Assembly: GCF_910580175.1 (NCBI RefSeq)
Contig: NZ_CAJTXD010000001.1
Coordinates: 349,552 to 413,551, forward strand
Direction of reading: 5' to 3'
DNA length: 64,000 nt
DNA from: an uncultured Alistipes sp.
Lineage (GTDB): Bacteria > Bacteroidota > Bacteroidia > Bacteroidales > Rikenellaceae
The notes beneath the pieces were generated by a model. It was not told where the DNA came from and did not search any database. It saw nothing but the letters and a program-made list of their open reading frames with translations. Positions 36,846 through 44,483 of this stretch are shown piece after piece. A program made the position numbers and the translations under genes. The first letter of the stretch is position 1, and each line of letters opens with the position of its first letter.

Positions 36846-37688
36846 ATGAAAACCAACTACGAAATCCGCTACGCTGCGCATCCCGAGGATGCCAAACATT
36901 ATGACACGACCCGTCTGCGTCGCGATTTTCTGATCGAAAAGGTCTTCGCAGCCGACGAAGTGAACATGGTCTACTCGATGTACGACCGCATGATCGTGGG
37001 CGGCGCCATGCCGGTGCACGAAGCGCTCGCACTCGAAGCGGTCGACCCGCTGAAGGCTCCCCACTTCCTCACGCGCCGCGAGATGGGTATCTTCAACGTC
37101 GGCGGCAAAGGCCGCGTGAAGTCGGGCGACACGATCTTTGAACTCGACTTCAAAGAAGCACTCTATCTGGGTGCCGGCGACCGCGAAGTGACTTTCGAGA
37201 GCGTCGATCCGCAGCATCCCGCCAAATTCTACTTCAACTCCACGACGGCCCACTGCACTTACCCCGACCGCAAGGTAACCAAGGCCGACGCCGTGGTGGC
37301 CCACATGGGTTCGCTCGAAGGTTCGAACGACCGCAACATCAACAAGATGCTGGTCAACCAAGTGCTGCCCACATGCCAGTTGCAGATGGGCATGACCGAA
37401 TTGCTGCCCGGCAGCGTATGGAACACCATGCCGGCCCACGTCCACTCGCGCCGCATGGAAGCCTACTTCTACTTCGAGGTGCCCGAGGAGCATGCCGTAT
37501 GCCATCTGATGGGCGAGGTCGACGAGACGCGCCACATCTGGATGAAGGGCGACCAAGCTGTCCTCTCGCCCGAGTGGTCGATCCACAGCGCCGCCGCCAC
37601 GCACAACTACACCTTCATCTGGGGCATGGGCGGCGAGAATCTCGACTACGGCGACCAGGACTTCTCGAAGATCACCGACCTGAAATAA
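36846..37688 (+). CDS. kduI: 5-keto-4-deoxyuronate isomerase KduI
   Basis: Converts 5-keto-4-deoxyuronate to 2,5-diketo-3-deoxygluconate in the breakdown of unsaturated uronates released from pectin or glycosaminoglycans. The ATG at 36846 (MKTNYEIRYAAHPEDAKHYD) gives the typical start and 280 aa. The cupin zinc ligands appear as HVHSRRME (His198, His200, Glu205) and His247 in EWSIHS, matching the spacing of E. coli KduI. The next pathway enzyme, an SDR, is 290 bp downstream. Confidence 0.96.
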   Translation: MKTNYEIRYAAHPEDAKHYDTTRLRRDFLIEKVFAADEVNMVYSMYDRMIVGGAMPVHEALALEAVDPLKAPHFLTRREMGIFNVGGKGRVKSGDTIFELDFKEALYLGAGDREVTFESVDPQHPAKFYFNSTTAHCTYPDRKVTKADAVVAHMGSLEGSNDRNINKMLVNQVLPTCQLQMGMTELLPGSVWNTMPAHVHSRRMEAYFYFEVPEEHAVCHLMGEVDETRHIWMKGDQAVLSPEWSIHSAAATHNYTFIWGMGGENLDYGDQDFSKITDLK

Positions 37689-37702
37689 GCGATCGGAAAA
37701 AC

Positions 37703-37723
37703 CGATGAGGTGCGGCCTCATCG
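37703..37723. other. Small hairpin between kduI and the tiny ORF
   Basis: A perfect 8-bp stem CGATGAGG / CCTCATCG (37703-37710, 37716-37723) has a 5-nt loop and no T-run. It could be an mRNA-processing or attenuation structure between kduI and the downstream genes. Confidence 0.4.
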
Positions 37724-37749
37724 ATATCGGAAATCGAAATCGTTTCAGA

Positions 37750-37971
37750 ATGAAAGCGACAAGGCTGTTCTTCTTGGTTTTTCCATTGTTCTTTTCCTGC
37801 GGTCTCTCCGCACAGAACAAACATACGATCCGCATCGGTGCCGGCGCAACGTACGATCATTGCAAGTATCTGTACGGCGTGCATGTTCAGGATGCGGAAG
37901 GGCAATCGGTCTTGAAGCACATGCGGCATTCGGCGTCAAATTCTAATCAGTATTCGTTTTTTAACTTTTAA
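37750..37971 (+). CDS. Tiny predicted secreted protein between kduI and kduD
   Basis: A 73-aa ORF starting MKATRLFFLVFPLFFSCGLSAQ, a good Sec signal, followed by about 50 residues including IRIGAGATYDHCKYLYGV, which resembles the first strand of an outer-membrane or periplasmic beta protein. The end (SNQYSFFNF) finishes in Phe, as outer-membrane barrels often do, but the protein is far too short for a barrel. It ends 7 bp before the SDR gene. It may be a remnant of a larger exported protein or a real small secreted factor; no function assigned. Confidence 0.45.
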   Translation: MKATRLFFLVFPLFFSCGLSAQNKHTIRIGAGATYDHCKYLYGVHVQDAEGQSVLKHMRHSASNSNQYSFFNF

Positions 37972-37978
37972 TAAAAAT

Positions 37979-38773
37979 ATGGTAAACTTTTCTTTGGAAG
38001 GTAAGGTCGCGCTCGTGACGGGCGCCTCCTACGGCATCGGCTTCGCACTGGCCACGGCATTCGCACGCCAGGGCGCCAAGATCGTCTTCAACGACATCAA
38101 GCAGGAACTCGTGGACAAAGGCCTGGCCGCCTACAAGGCCGAGGGCATCGAGGCCCACGGCTACGTCTGCGACGTGACCGACGAAGAGCAGGTCAACGCG
38201 CTGGTAGCCCAGATCGAAAAGGAGGTCGGCACGATCGACATCCTCGTGAACAACGCCGGCATCATCAAGCGCATCCCCATGCACGAGATGACCGCCGCCG
38301 AGTTCCGCCAAGTGATCGACATCGACCTCAACGGTCCGTTCATCGTCTCGAAAGCCGTCATTCCGTCGATGATCAAGAAAGGCCACGGCAAGATCATCAA
38401 CATCTGCTCGATGATGTCCGAGCTGGGCCGCGAAACCGTATCGGCCTATGCCGCAGCCAAGGGCGGTCTGAAGATGCTCACGCGCAACATCGCCTCGGAG
38501 TACGGCGAGTACAACATCCAGTGCAACGGCATCGGCCCGGGTTACATCGCCACGCCGCAGACCGCGCCGCTGCGCGAAAAGCAGCCCGACGGTTCGCGCC
38601 ATCCGTTCGACGCTTTCATCGTCGCCAAGACGCCCGCCGCACGCTGGGGCACGCCCGAGGATCTGATGGGCCCGGCGGTGTTCCTCGCCTCGGAGGCTTC
38701 GAACTTCGTCAACGGCCACGTCCTCTATGTCGACGGCGGCATCCTCGCCTACATCGGCAAGCAGCCGAAATAA
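37979..38773 (+). CDS. kduD: SDR family dehydrogenase, KduD / gluconate 5-dehydrogenase type
   Basis: NAD(P)-dependent short-chain dehydrogenase, probably reducing 2,5-diketo-3-deoxygluconate to 2-keto-3-deoxygluconate after KduI. The 264-aa protein has the cofactor loop TGASYGIG, the NNAG motif (LVNNAGIIKR), the catalytic Ser region IINICSMMSE and the Tyr-Lys pair in SAYAAAKGGLKML. The C-terminal YVDGGILAYIGKQP is usual for this subgroup. The name rests on the linkage to kduI; gluconate 5-dehydrogenase activity is an alternative. A terminator follows. Confidence 0.88.
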   Translation: MVNFSLEGKVALVTGASYGIGFALATAFARQGAKIVFNDIKQELVDKGLAAYKAEGIEAHGYVCDVTDEEQVNALVAQIEKEVGTIDILVNNAGIIKRIPMHEMTAAEFRQVIDIDLNGPFIVSKAVIPSMIKKGHGKIINICSMMSELGRETVSAYAAAKGGLKMLTRNIASEYGEYNIQCNGIGPGYIATPQTAPLREKQPDGSRHPFDAFIVAKTPAARWGTPEDLMGPAVFLASEASNFVNGHVLYVDGGILAYIGKQPK

Positions 38774-38794
38774 GAAAAAGATTTAGATCAAGCG

Positions 38795-38831
38795 ACCGCC
38801 CTTTCGGAAAATTTCCGAAAGGGCGGTTTTT
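38795..38831 (+). terminator. Intrinsic terminator after kduD
   Basis: ACCGCCCTTTCGG (38795-38807) pairs with CCGAAAGGGCGGT (38815-38827), with an AT-rich loop that can extend the stem, followed by TTTTT. Confidence 0.88.
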
Positions 38832-38994
38832 CATCCTCCGAATACTTCAACTCAGTTCGGCAACTTGCAGGCCGGCACCCTTTCCGAAGCTATTTTGCGG
38901 CTTATTTCTTAAAATTCCGCAACCAGCTGGAGCCGGCGACTCTCCCTTGCATCAAATTATTTCCTCGATTGTGAATAATCTAACAATAAATTCC

Positions 38995-39002
38995 TATATT
39001 TG
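38995..39002 (+). promoter_or_regulatory. -7 promoter element of korAB
   Basis: TATATTTG at 38995-39002 is 33 bp upstream of the korA ATG. A TTGTG near 38969-38973 may be the -33 partner. The leader is short and no regulatory structure is seen. Confidence 0.6.
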
Positions 39003-39034
39003 TATAGCCTTATAAAAACCTAACCGCATACAAC

Positions 39035-40879
39035 ATGGAACAGCTCTCTGTGCGCGAACTGCAAGACGTCGTGATCCGCTTCTCGGGCGACTCGGGCGAC
39101 GGCATGCAGCTTACGGGCACGCTTTTCTCCGACACCTCGGCTCTGATGGGCAACGGCATCTCGACCTTTCCCGACTACCCCGCCGAAATCCGCGCCCCGC
39201 AGGGCACCGTAGCCGGCGTCTCGGGCTTCCAGGTACATTTCGGCGACCGCCGCGAGTTGAATCCCGGCGACTACTGCGACGTGCTGGTGGCGATGAACCC
39301 TGCCGCGCTCAAAGCCAACCGCAAATGGCTGAAACCCGGCGCCACGGTCATCCTCGACGGCGACTCGCTTACCGAGGAGCACATCCGCAAGGCCGGTTTC
39401 GCCACGCTCGACCCGCTGACCGAGCTCAAGTTGGACGAATACAACGTCGTGGTGCCCGACATTACCTCGATGACGCGCGAGGCGCTCAAAGACACGGGGC
39501 TGGACAACAAAGCCGTCGTCAAATGCAAGAACATGTTCGCTTTGGGCATCTGCTTCTGGATGTTCGACCGTCCGGAAGACCATGCTTTCAAATATCTCGA
39601 CGGCAAGTTCGCCAAGAAAAATCCCGCCGTCGCCGAAGCCAACAAGCTGGCTATCAAGGCCGGATACAACTATGCCGCCAACACCCACCAGTTCGCCAAC
39701 AACTACCGCGTGGCGCCGGCCCAGCTCGAAAAAGGCACCTATCGCTCCATCAACGGCAACGTAGCCACGGCATGGGGTCTCTGCGCCGCAGCTGAAAAAG
39801 CCGGACTGCCGCTCTTCTGCGGCTCCTATCCCATCACGCCGGCGACCGTGATCCTCGAAGAACTGGCCAAGCGCAAGGACTTGGGAGTCAAGACCGTGCA
39901 GGCCGAAGACGAAATCGCAGGCATCTGTACCGCCATCGGCGCCGCATTCGCCGGCAACTTCGCCGTGACGACTACTTCCGGCCCCGGTCTCTCGCTCAAG
40001 AGCGAGGCGCTGGGTCTGGCCGTCATGACCGAACTGCCGCTGGTGGTGGTCGACGTACAGCGCGGCGGCCCCTCGACGGGTCTGCCGACCAAGACCGAGC
40101 AGAGCGACCTCCAGCAGGCGCTCTACGGCCGCAACGGCGAGTGCCCGGTAATCGTCGTGGCCGCCTCGTCGCCGAGCGACTGCTTCCACTATGCGTTCGA
40201 AGCGGGACGTCTGGCCATGGAGCACATGACGCCCGTGGTGCTGCTTACCGACGGATTCATCGCCAACGGCTCCGAGCCGTGGCGCATTCCGCAGATGAAG
40301 GACTACCCTGCCATCTGTCCGCCCATCGTCGATCAGGCGCCCGAAGGCGGCTTCATGCCCTACGTGCGCAACGAGAAGCTGGCCCGCGGCTGGGCATTCC
40401 CAGGCAAAACGGGCCTGGAACACCGCGTCGGCGGCCTTGAAAAAGACTGCGTCAAAGGGTGCATCTCCCACGACCCGGCCAACCACCAGAAGATGGTGAC
40501 GACACGTGCGGCCAAGGTCGCCAAAGTTGCCGACTACATTCCCGAGCAGCAAGTCTATGGCGACGCCGAGGGCGATCTGCTGGTCGTAGGCTGGGGCGGC
40601 ACGCGCGGCCACCTGCAAAACGCCGTGGACGAGATGCGCCGCGAGGGCAAACGCGTCTCGCTCTGCCACTTCAACTACATCAACCCGCTGCCCCGCGGCG
40701 TCGAGGAGATCTTCGCCAAATTCCGCCGCATCGTGGTGTGCGAGCTGAACGAAGGGCAGTTCGCCGCCTACCTGCGCCAGCAGCTCCAGCAGTTCCGCTA
40801 CGAACAAATCAACAAGTGCGAGGGTCTGCCGTTCACGGTGGCCGAGCTGAAACAGAAATTCGAAACCTTATTGAAGTAA
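39035..40879 (+). CDS. korA: 2-oxoacid:ferredoxin oxidoreductase, fused gamma-alpha subunit
   Basis: Subunit of a CoA-dependent 2-oxoacid decarboxylase that reduces ferredoxin, probably the 2-oxoglutarate enzyme. The 614-aa protein is a fusion: residues 1-180 are the gamma domain (VVIRFSGDSGDGMQLTGTLF, EIRAPQGTVAGVSGFQ), then the alpha domain (FCGSYPITPATVILEELAK, TSGPGLSLKSEALGLAVM, DVQRGGPSTGLPTKTEQSD). The end (LPRGVEEIFAKFRRIVVCEL) is the usual transketolase C-terminal part. It is followed after 5 bp by korB. Such two-gene kor sets are standard in Bacteroidetes for reductive/oxidative TCA steps. Confidence 0.93.
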   Translation: MEQLSVRELQDVVIRFSGDSGDGMQLTGTLFSDTSALMGNGISTFPDYPAEIRAPQGTVAGVSGFQVHFGDRRELNPGDYCDVLVAMNPAALKANRKWLKPGATVILDGDSLTEEHIRKAGFATLDPLTELKLDEYNVVVPDITSMTREALKDTGLDNKAVVKCKNMFALGICFWMFDRPEDHAFKYLDGKFAKKNPAVAEANKLAIKAGYNYAANTHQFANNYRVAPAQLEKGTYRSINGNVATAWGLCAAAEKAGLPLFCGSYPITPATVILEELAKRKDLGVKTVQAEDEIAGICTAIGAAFAGNFAVTTTSGPGLSLKSEALGLAVMTELPLVVVDVQRGGPSTGLPTKTEQSDLQQALYGRNGECPVIVVAASSPSDCFHYAFEAGRLAMEHMTPVVLLTDGFIANGSEPWRIPQMKDYPAICPPIVDQAPEGGFMPYVRNEKLARGWAFPGKTGLEHRVGGLEKDCVKGCISHDPANHQKMVTTRAAKVAKVADYIPEQQVYGDAEGDLLVVGWGGTRGHLQNAVDEMRREGKRVSLCHFNYINPLPRGVEEIFAKFRRIVVCELNEGQFAAYLRQQLQQFRYEQINKCEGLPFTVAELKQKFETLLK

Positions 40880-40884
40880 AAGCT

Positions 40885-41913
40885 ATGGCAGACTACAAAT
40901 ATACCCCCGCCGACTTCAAGAGCGACCAGGAAGTGCGCTGGTGCCCCGGCTGCGGCGACCACGCCATTCTCAACGCCGTGCAGCGCGCCCTGCCCGAAGT
41001 GGCCGACCGCACCGACACGCCCCACAACCTCTTTACGTTCGTCTCGGGCATCGGCTGCTCGTCGCGCTTCATCTACTACATGAAGACTTTCGGCTTCCAC
41101 TCCGTCCACGGACGCGCCAACGCGGTGGCAACGGGCGTCAAGGTGGCCAATCCGCGGCTCAACGTGTGGGTCACGACCGGCGACGGCGACTCGCTGGCCA
41201 TCGGCGGCAACCACTTCATCCACGCCATCCGCCGCAATGTCGACCTGAACGTGATCCTGTTCAACAACGAAATCTACGGTCTGACCAAGGGCCAATACTC
41301 GCCCACCTCGAAGTTGGGCAAGATTACCAAGACTTCGCCCTATGGAACGGTCGAAAAGCCTTTCAATCCGGGCGAGCTGGTCATCGGCGCGAAAGGTACG
41401 TTCTTCGCCCGATCGATCGACATGGAAGTCAACCTCTCCAAGGAGTGCATGGTCGCCGCCGCGCTGCACAAAGGCCTGTCGGCCGTCGAAGTGTTGCAGA
41501 ACTGCGTGATTTTCAACGACAAGACCCATGCCGCATTCGCCGCCGACAAGGCCACACGCGCCGAACGCACGATCACGCTGCGTCATGGCGAAAAGATGCT
41601 TTTCGGGGCCAACAACGAGAAAGGTCTCGTCTTCGAAAACATGAAACTCAAGGTTGTGACTGTGGGTCAGGATGGCTATACGCTCGACCAGGTGCTGACA
41701 CACGACGCCCACGAGCGCGACACGACGCTGCACATGATGCTGGCGGCCATGAAATATCCCGACTATCCTGTTGCCGTGGGCGTGATCCGCGCCGTCGACG
41801 ACGACGCAGTCTACGACCTGGCGGTCGAACGCCAAGTCGAGGAAGTCAAGGCTGCATCGAAAATCCGCTGCGTCGACGACCTCTTGCACTCCGGCGCCAC
41901 GTGGGAGGTATAG
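40885..41913 (+). CDS. korB: 2-oxoacid:ferredoxin oxidoreductase, beta subunit (TPP-binding)
   Basis: Catalytic thiamine-diphosphate subunit partnering KorA. The ATG at 40885 (MADYKYTPADFKSDQEVRW) starts just after korA. CPGCGDHAILN near residue 21 and a later Cys are the family Fe-S/TPP environment. The TPP-binding block is TTGDGDSLAIGGNHFIHAIR followed by LFNNEIYGLTKGQYSPTS. Length 342 aa is normal. A perfect terminator with seven T follows 27 bp after the stop. Confidence 0.94.
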   Translation: MADYKYTPADFKSDQEVRWCPGCGDHAILNAVQRALPEVADRTDTPHNLFTFVSGIGCSSRFIYYMKTFGFHSVHGRANAVATGVKVANPRLNVWVTTGDGDSLAIGGNHFIHAIRRNVDLNVILFNNEIYGLTKGQYSPTSKLGKITKTSPYGTVEKPFNPGELVIGAKGTFFARSIDMEVNLSKECMVAAALHKGLSAVEVLQNCVIFNDKTHAAFAADKATRAERTITLRHGEKMLFGANNEKGLVFENMKLKVVTVGQDGYTLDQVLTHDAHERDTTLHMMLAAMKYPDYPVAVGVIRAVDDDAVYDLAVERQVEEVKAASKIRCVDDLLHSGATWEV

Positions 41914-41939
41914 GCTGCCCGTCCTCCCGCTGCACCTGG

Positions 41940-41977
41940 GCGGAGACTTCCGGATTTCGGAAGTCTCCGCTTTTTTT
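41940..41977 (+). terminator. Intrinsic terminator of korAB
   Basis: A perfect 13-bp stem, GCGGAGACTTCCG (41940-41952) with CGGAAGTCTCCGC (41958-41970), has a 5-nt loop and seven T (41971-41977). Confidence 0.93.
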
Positions 41978-42304
41978 CGCGTCTCTGCTCCTCCGGCCCG
42001 GCACATAACTCCGGTCTGCAATCCGGGTTCCCTGCACCGGTTTCTATAAGGGAGGAACTGCCAAAGTGGGTTGGTTTTCAAACTCGGCAGCAGATCGGCT
42101 TTCGGGTTCAAAGTCAACCGGAATTCCGCGGCAAGCGGCAAAAGCGGTTTTCAGATTGCCCGCGCCGGGTTTACTACCGCACCCGGCGTTTCATATCCCG
42201 TTCCTGAACCCCGCATTCGGAGTTCCCGCAATTCCGCCCGGGCCATCGATCCGCGGCATTCCGCCGGCATATTTCGCATCCGCTCCACCTTTATTTGTTT
42301 TTTG
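41978..42304. other. Intergenic region between korB and tRNA-Ala
   Basis: About 330 bp without a supported gene. One short stem, CGCCGGGT / ACCCGGCG with a 10-nt loop, lies near 42165-42192. Open frames here lack starts or conserved content. The tRNA promoter begins at the right edge. Confidence 0.5.
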
Positions 42305-42335
42305 TTTGGATTTTCAAAAATTCGTTTTACCTTTG
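42305..42335 (+). promoter_or_regulatory. Promoter of the tRNA-Ala gene
   Basis: TTTG (42305-42308), a 19-nt spacer and TACCTTTG (42328-42335) form a textbook Bacteroidetes promoter. The start site would be about 5 bp before the mature tRNA end. Confidence 0.85.
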
Positions 42336-42345
42336 CAGTCAATCC

Positions 42346-42419
<74 letters not shown>

Positions 42420-42454
42420 CTTCGATCCGAGACAAATCGGAGCCAAACGAAGAC

Positions 42455-42486
42455 AAATCCCGCAAAATCAAGGTTTTGCGGGATTT
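42455..42486 (+). terminator. Terminator downstream of tRNA-Ala
   Basis: A perfect 13-bp stem, AAATCCCGCAAAA (42455-42467) with TTTTGCGGGATTT (42474-42486), has a 6-nt loop and is followed by TTCGTTTTC. It may come from the element rather than the original tRNA locus. Confidence 0.8.
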
Positions 42487-42545
42487 TCGTTTTCTTCTCT
42501 CGGACATCCGGAAGACACGAAAAAGCCCCATTCGGACAAAGTCGC

Positions 42546-42588
42546 GTTACTAAAACCGTTACTAAAACGGCTTTGGGATTTTAGTAAC
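42546..42588. repeat. Cluster of GTTACTAAAA repeats, possible recombinase arm sites
   Basis: GTTACTAAAAC occurs at 42546-42556 and 42558-42568, exactly 12 bp apart, and TTTTAGTAAC, the inverted form, at 42579-42588. They lie between the presumed attachment site and the integrase gene, where integrase or Xis binding sites are expected. Otherwise the 42487-42721 leader has no gene. Confidence 0.6.
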
Positions 42589-42721
42589 GATTTACGACGC
42601 AAGTCGCTGATTTGTCGTCTATTGTCCTAAAAGTGTCTGCTCATAAACCAATTATTAACCGGTTCTTTGTCGACGGCGGTCGTTACTGAAATCGCCCGGC
42701 AAGAACAAAACGAGAGGTATT

Positions 42722-43954
42722 ATGAGCAAAAGCACATTCACGATTCTTTTCTATGCCCGAAAGAATCAAGTAAACAGAGCTGGTAAAGCGGGCATTATGA
42801 TTCGTGTTACGGTCAATGGAGAATCCGTACAATTCAGCTCGAAGCTGGACATCGAACCGGAGCTGTGGGATGCGACGAATCAAAAGATGCTCAGCACGAC
42901 GAAAGCCGCACGCGAATTCAACGCACTACTCGACGAAATACGGACGAGCCTGCGCAACCACTATCGGGAAATCGAAAAATACGAAGCCTATGTAACGGCG
43001 GAGAAAGTCCGCAATGCCTTTTTAGGGATAACGATTCGACAGCAAACGCTGCTGGGAACATTCCGCAGACATAACGAAGATGTACAGAAGCTGGTAGGCA
43101 TCAGCAAGAGTGCGGCCACTTATCGCAAATACGACCGCTGCTTCCGAAGGGTGGAAGAGTTCATTCAGACAAAGTATCGGATGAAAGATGTCGCGCTGAA
43201 AGAAGTAACGCATTCGTTTCTTGTAAGCTTCGAGCAATATCTGCGGACGGAAAAACAATGCTGTCAAAATACGGCAGCCAAGTTTTTACAAACGCTGCGC
43301 ATGATTATCATCGAAGCGAAGAACAACGGATGGATTTTCAACGATCCGTTCGCCAACTATCGAATCCGGTTGAAAAAGGTCGATCGCGGCTACCTGACCG
43401 AAGAAGAACTGCAACGCATTTTGCAAAAGAAGATGCCGTGCGTACGGCTGGAACAAGTGCGTGACGTGTTTATCTTCGCGTGCTTTACGGGATTGGCTTA
43501 TATAGACGTACGGAATCTGACCAAAGAGAATATCCGCACCTCGTTCGATGGTAAGCTATGGATTATGACGCACCGCCACAAAACACAGACGCCGGTAAAC
43601 GTGCCGCTGCTGAAAGTACCGCAAATGCTTTTGAAAAAGTATGAGGGAACACTGCCCGACGGTCAATTGCTACCTGTACTGAGTAATCAGAAACTCAATT
43701 CGTATCTGAAAGAAATTGCCGACCTATGCGGAATCGAGAAGAACATCACGTTCCACACGGCGCGGCACACCTTTGCGACGACGATGACGCTGGCCAAAGG
43801 AGTCCCGATCGAAACCGTATCGAAAATGCTGGGCCACACGAACATCGTGACAACCCAAATCTATGCCCGCATTACCAACGACAAAATAGGTCGGGACATG
43901 CAAGCGCTGGCGGAACAATTAGGTGAAATCGAGAAAATAGCGTTGGAGGAATAG
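42722..43954 (+). CDS. Tyrosine recombinase (integrase) of the element, IntDOT-like
   Basis: Site-specific integrase/excisionase recombinase for the element. The 410-aa protein has an arm-binding N-terminus (TFTILFYARKNQVNRAG), a SAM-like core-binding domain (about 105-205) and a catalytic domain. Catalytic residues visible are Lys287 (HRHKTQ), His345 and Arg348 (HTARHTFAT), His372 (LGHTNI) and Tyr381 (TQIYARI). The first conserved Arg is missing: the box reads CFTGLAYIDV with Ala259. CTnDOT IntDOT also lacks it (Ser there), so this is a family trait rather than decay. It starts 300 bp from the tRNA 3' end. Confidence 0.94.
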   Translation: MSKSTFTILFYARKNQVNRAGKAGIMIRVTVNGESVQFSSKLDIEPELWDATNQKMLSTTKAAREFNALLDEIRTSLRNHYREIEKYEAYVTAEKVRNAFLGITIRQQTLLGTFRRHNEDVQKLVGISKSAATYRKYDRCFRRVEEFIQTKYRMKDVALKEVTHSFLVSFEQYLRTEKQCCQNTAAKFLQTLRMIIIEAKNNGWIFNDPFANYRIRLKKVDRGYLTEEELQRILQKKMPCVRLEQVRDVFIFACFTGLAYIDVRNLTKENIRTSFDGKLWIMTHRHKTQTPVNVPLLKVPQMLLKKYEGTLPDGQLLPVLSNQKLNSYLKEIADLCGIEKNITFHTARHTFATTMTLAKGVPIETVSKMLGHTNIVTTQIYARITNDKIGRDMQALAEQLGEIEKIALEE

Positions 43955-43956
43955 CT

Positions 43957-44346
43957 ATGAAACGAGGCACCATTATCATAGAACCCGCCCACGTTGCAGT
44001 AGCTTTGTCATCCGATGGAACGGTATGGATGACCGTCGAAGAAATCGCTACGATATTCCATATTACGGGAGCAAGTGTGGAACGGCATATCGCAAAGCTA
44101 TTCTCCGAGTGCGAATTGGATAAACGCAAGGTGCGGACAGAACAAAATATAGTGCGTAATGGACGCCAGTACGTTGTTGAATATTATAATCTTGATATGA
44201 TTATTGCACTCTCCTATCGAATCGACACGCCTGCAAGCAAGGCGTTCCGACGGTGGATTGCAGAACAAGTTGTCCGAGCTGTAAGGCTGAAACCTATAAT
44301 ACCTATTGTTCTGCAAATTTATTCGCATATAAGCCAAGTCAATTAA
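43957..44346 (+). CDS. RhuM-like protein, short
   Basis: A 129-aa protein starting 2 bp after the integrase stop. Residues 20-110 match the RhuM family: VWMTVEEIATIFHITGASVE, ERHIAKLFSECELD, VEYYNLDMIIALSYRIDTPA and FRRWIAEQVVRA. RhuM proteins are usually over 300 aa, so this is a compact form holding only the N-terminal DNA-binding-like part. The biochemical function is unknown; RhuM genes often accompany Fic and toxin-like genes in mobile elements, as here. Confidence 0.78.
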   Translation: MKRGTIIIEPAHVAVALSSDGTVWMTVEEIATIFHITGASVERHIAKLFSECELDKRKVRTEQNIVRNGRQYVVEYYNLDMIIALSYRIDTPASKAFRRWIAEQVVRAVRLKPIIPIVLQIYSHISQVN

Positions 44347-44455
44347 ACCGAAAGACGGCGGAAGAATTTGATGTCTTTCTACCGTTTCTTATGAATAAAG
44401 CTCATTTTCGGCGCGATTTTTCATGCAAAAACGCCCAAATTGAGCTTTATTTGCA

Positions 44456-44463
44456 TATATTTG
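44456..44463 (+). promoter_or_regulatory. -7 promoter element of the fic gene
   Basis: TATATTTG at 44456-44463 lies 20 bp before the Fic ATG, suggesting that fic has its own transcript with almost no leader. No convincing -33 was found. Confidence 0.5.
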
Positions 44464-44483
44464 TGAGCTATAAACTATCTGCG

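Noticed and set aside
37703..37723. Riboswitch before the small ORF and kduD
   Set aside because: A single 8-bp stem without further conserved structure is not enough.
42546..42588. CRISPR-like repeat cluster
   Set aside because: Only two direct copies 12 bp apart and one inverted copy; no spacers. Better explained as recombinase binding sites. No CRISPR array was seen anywhere in the window.
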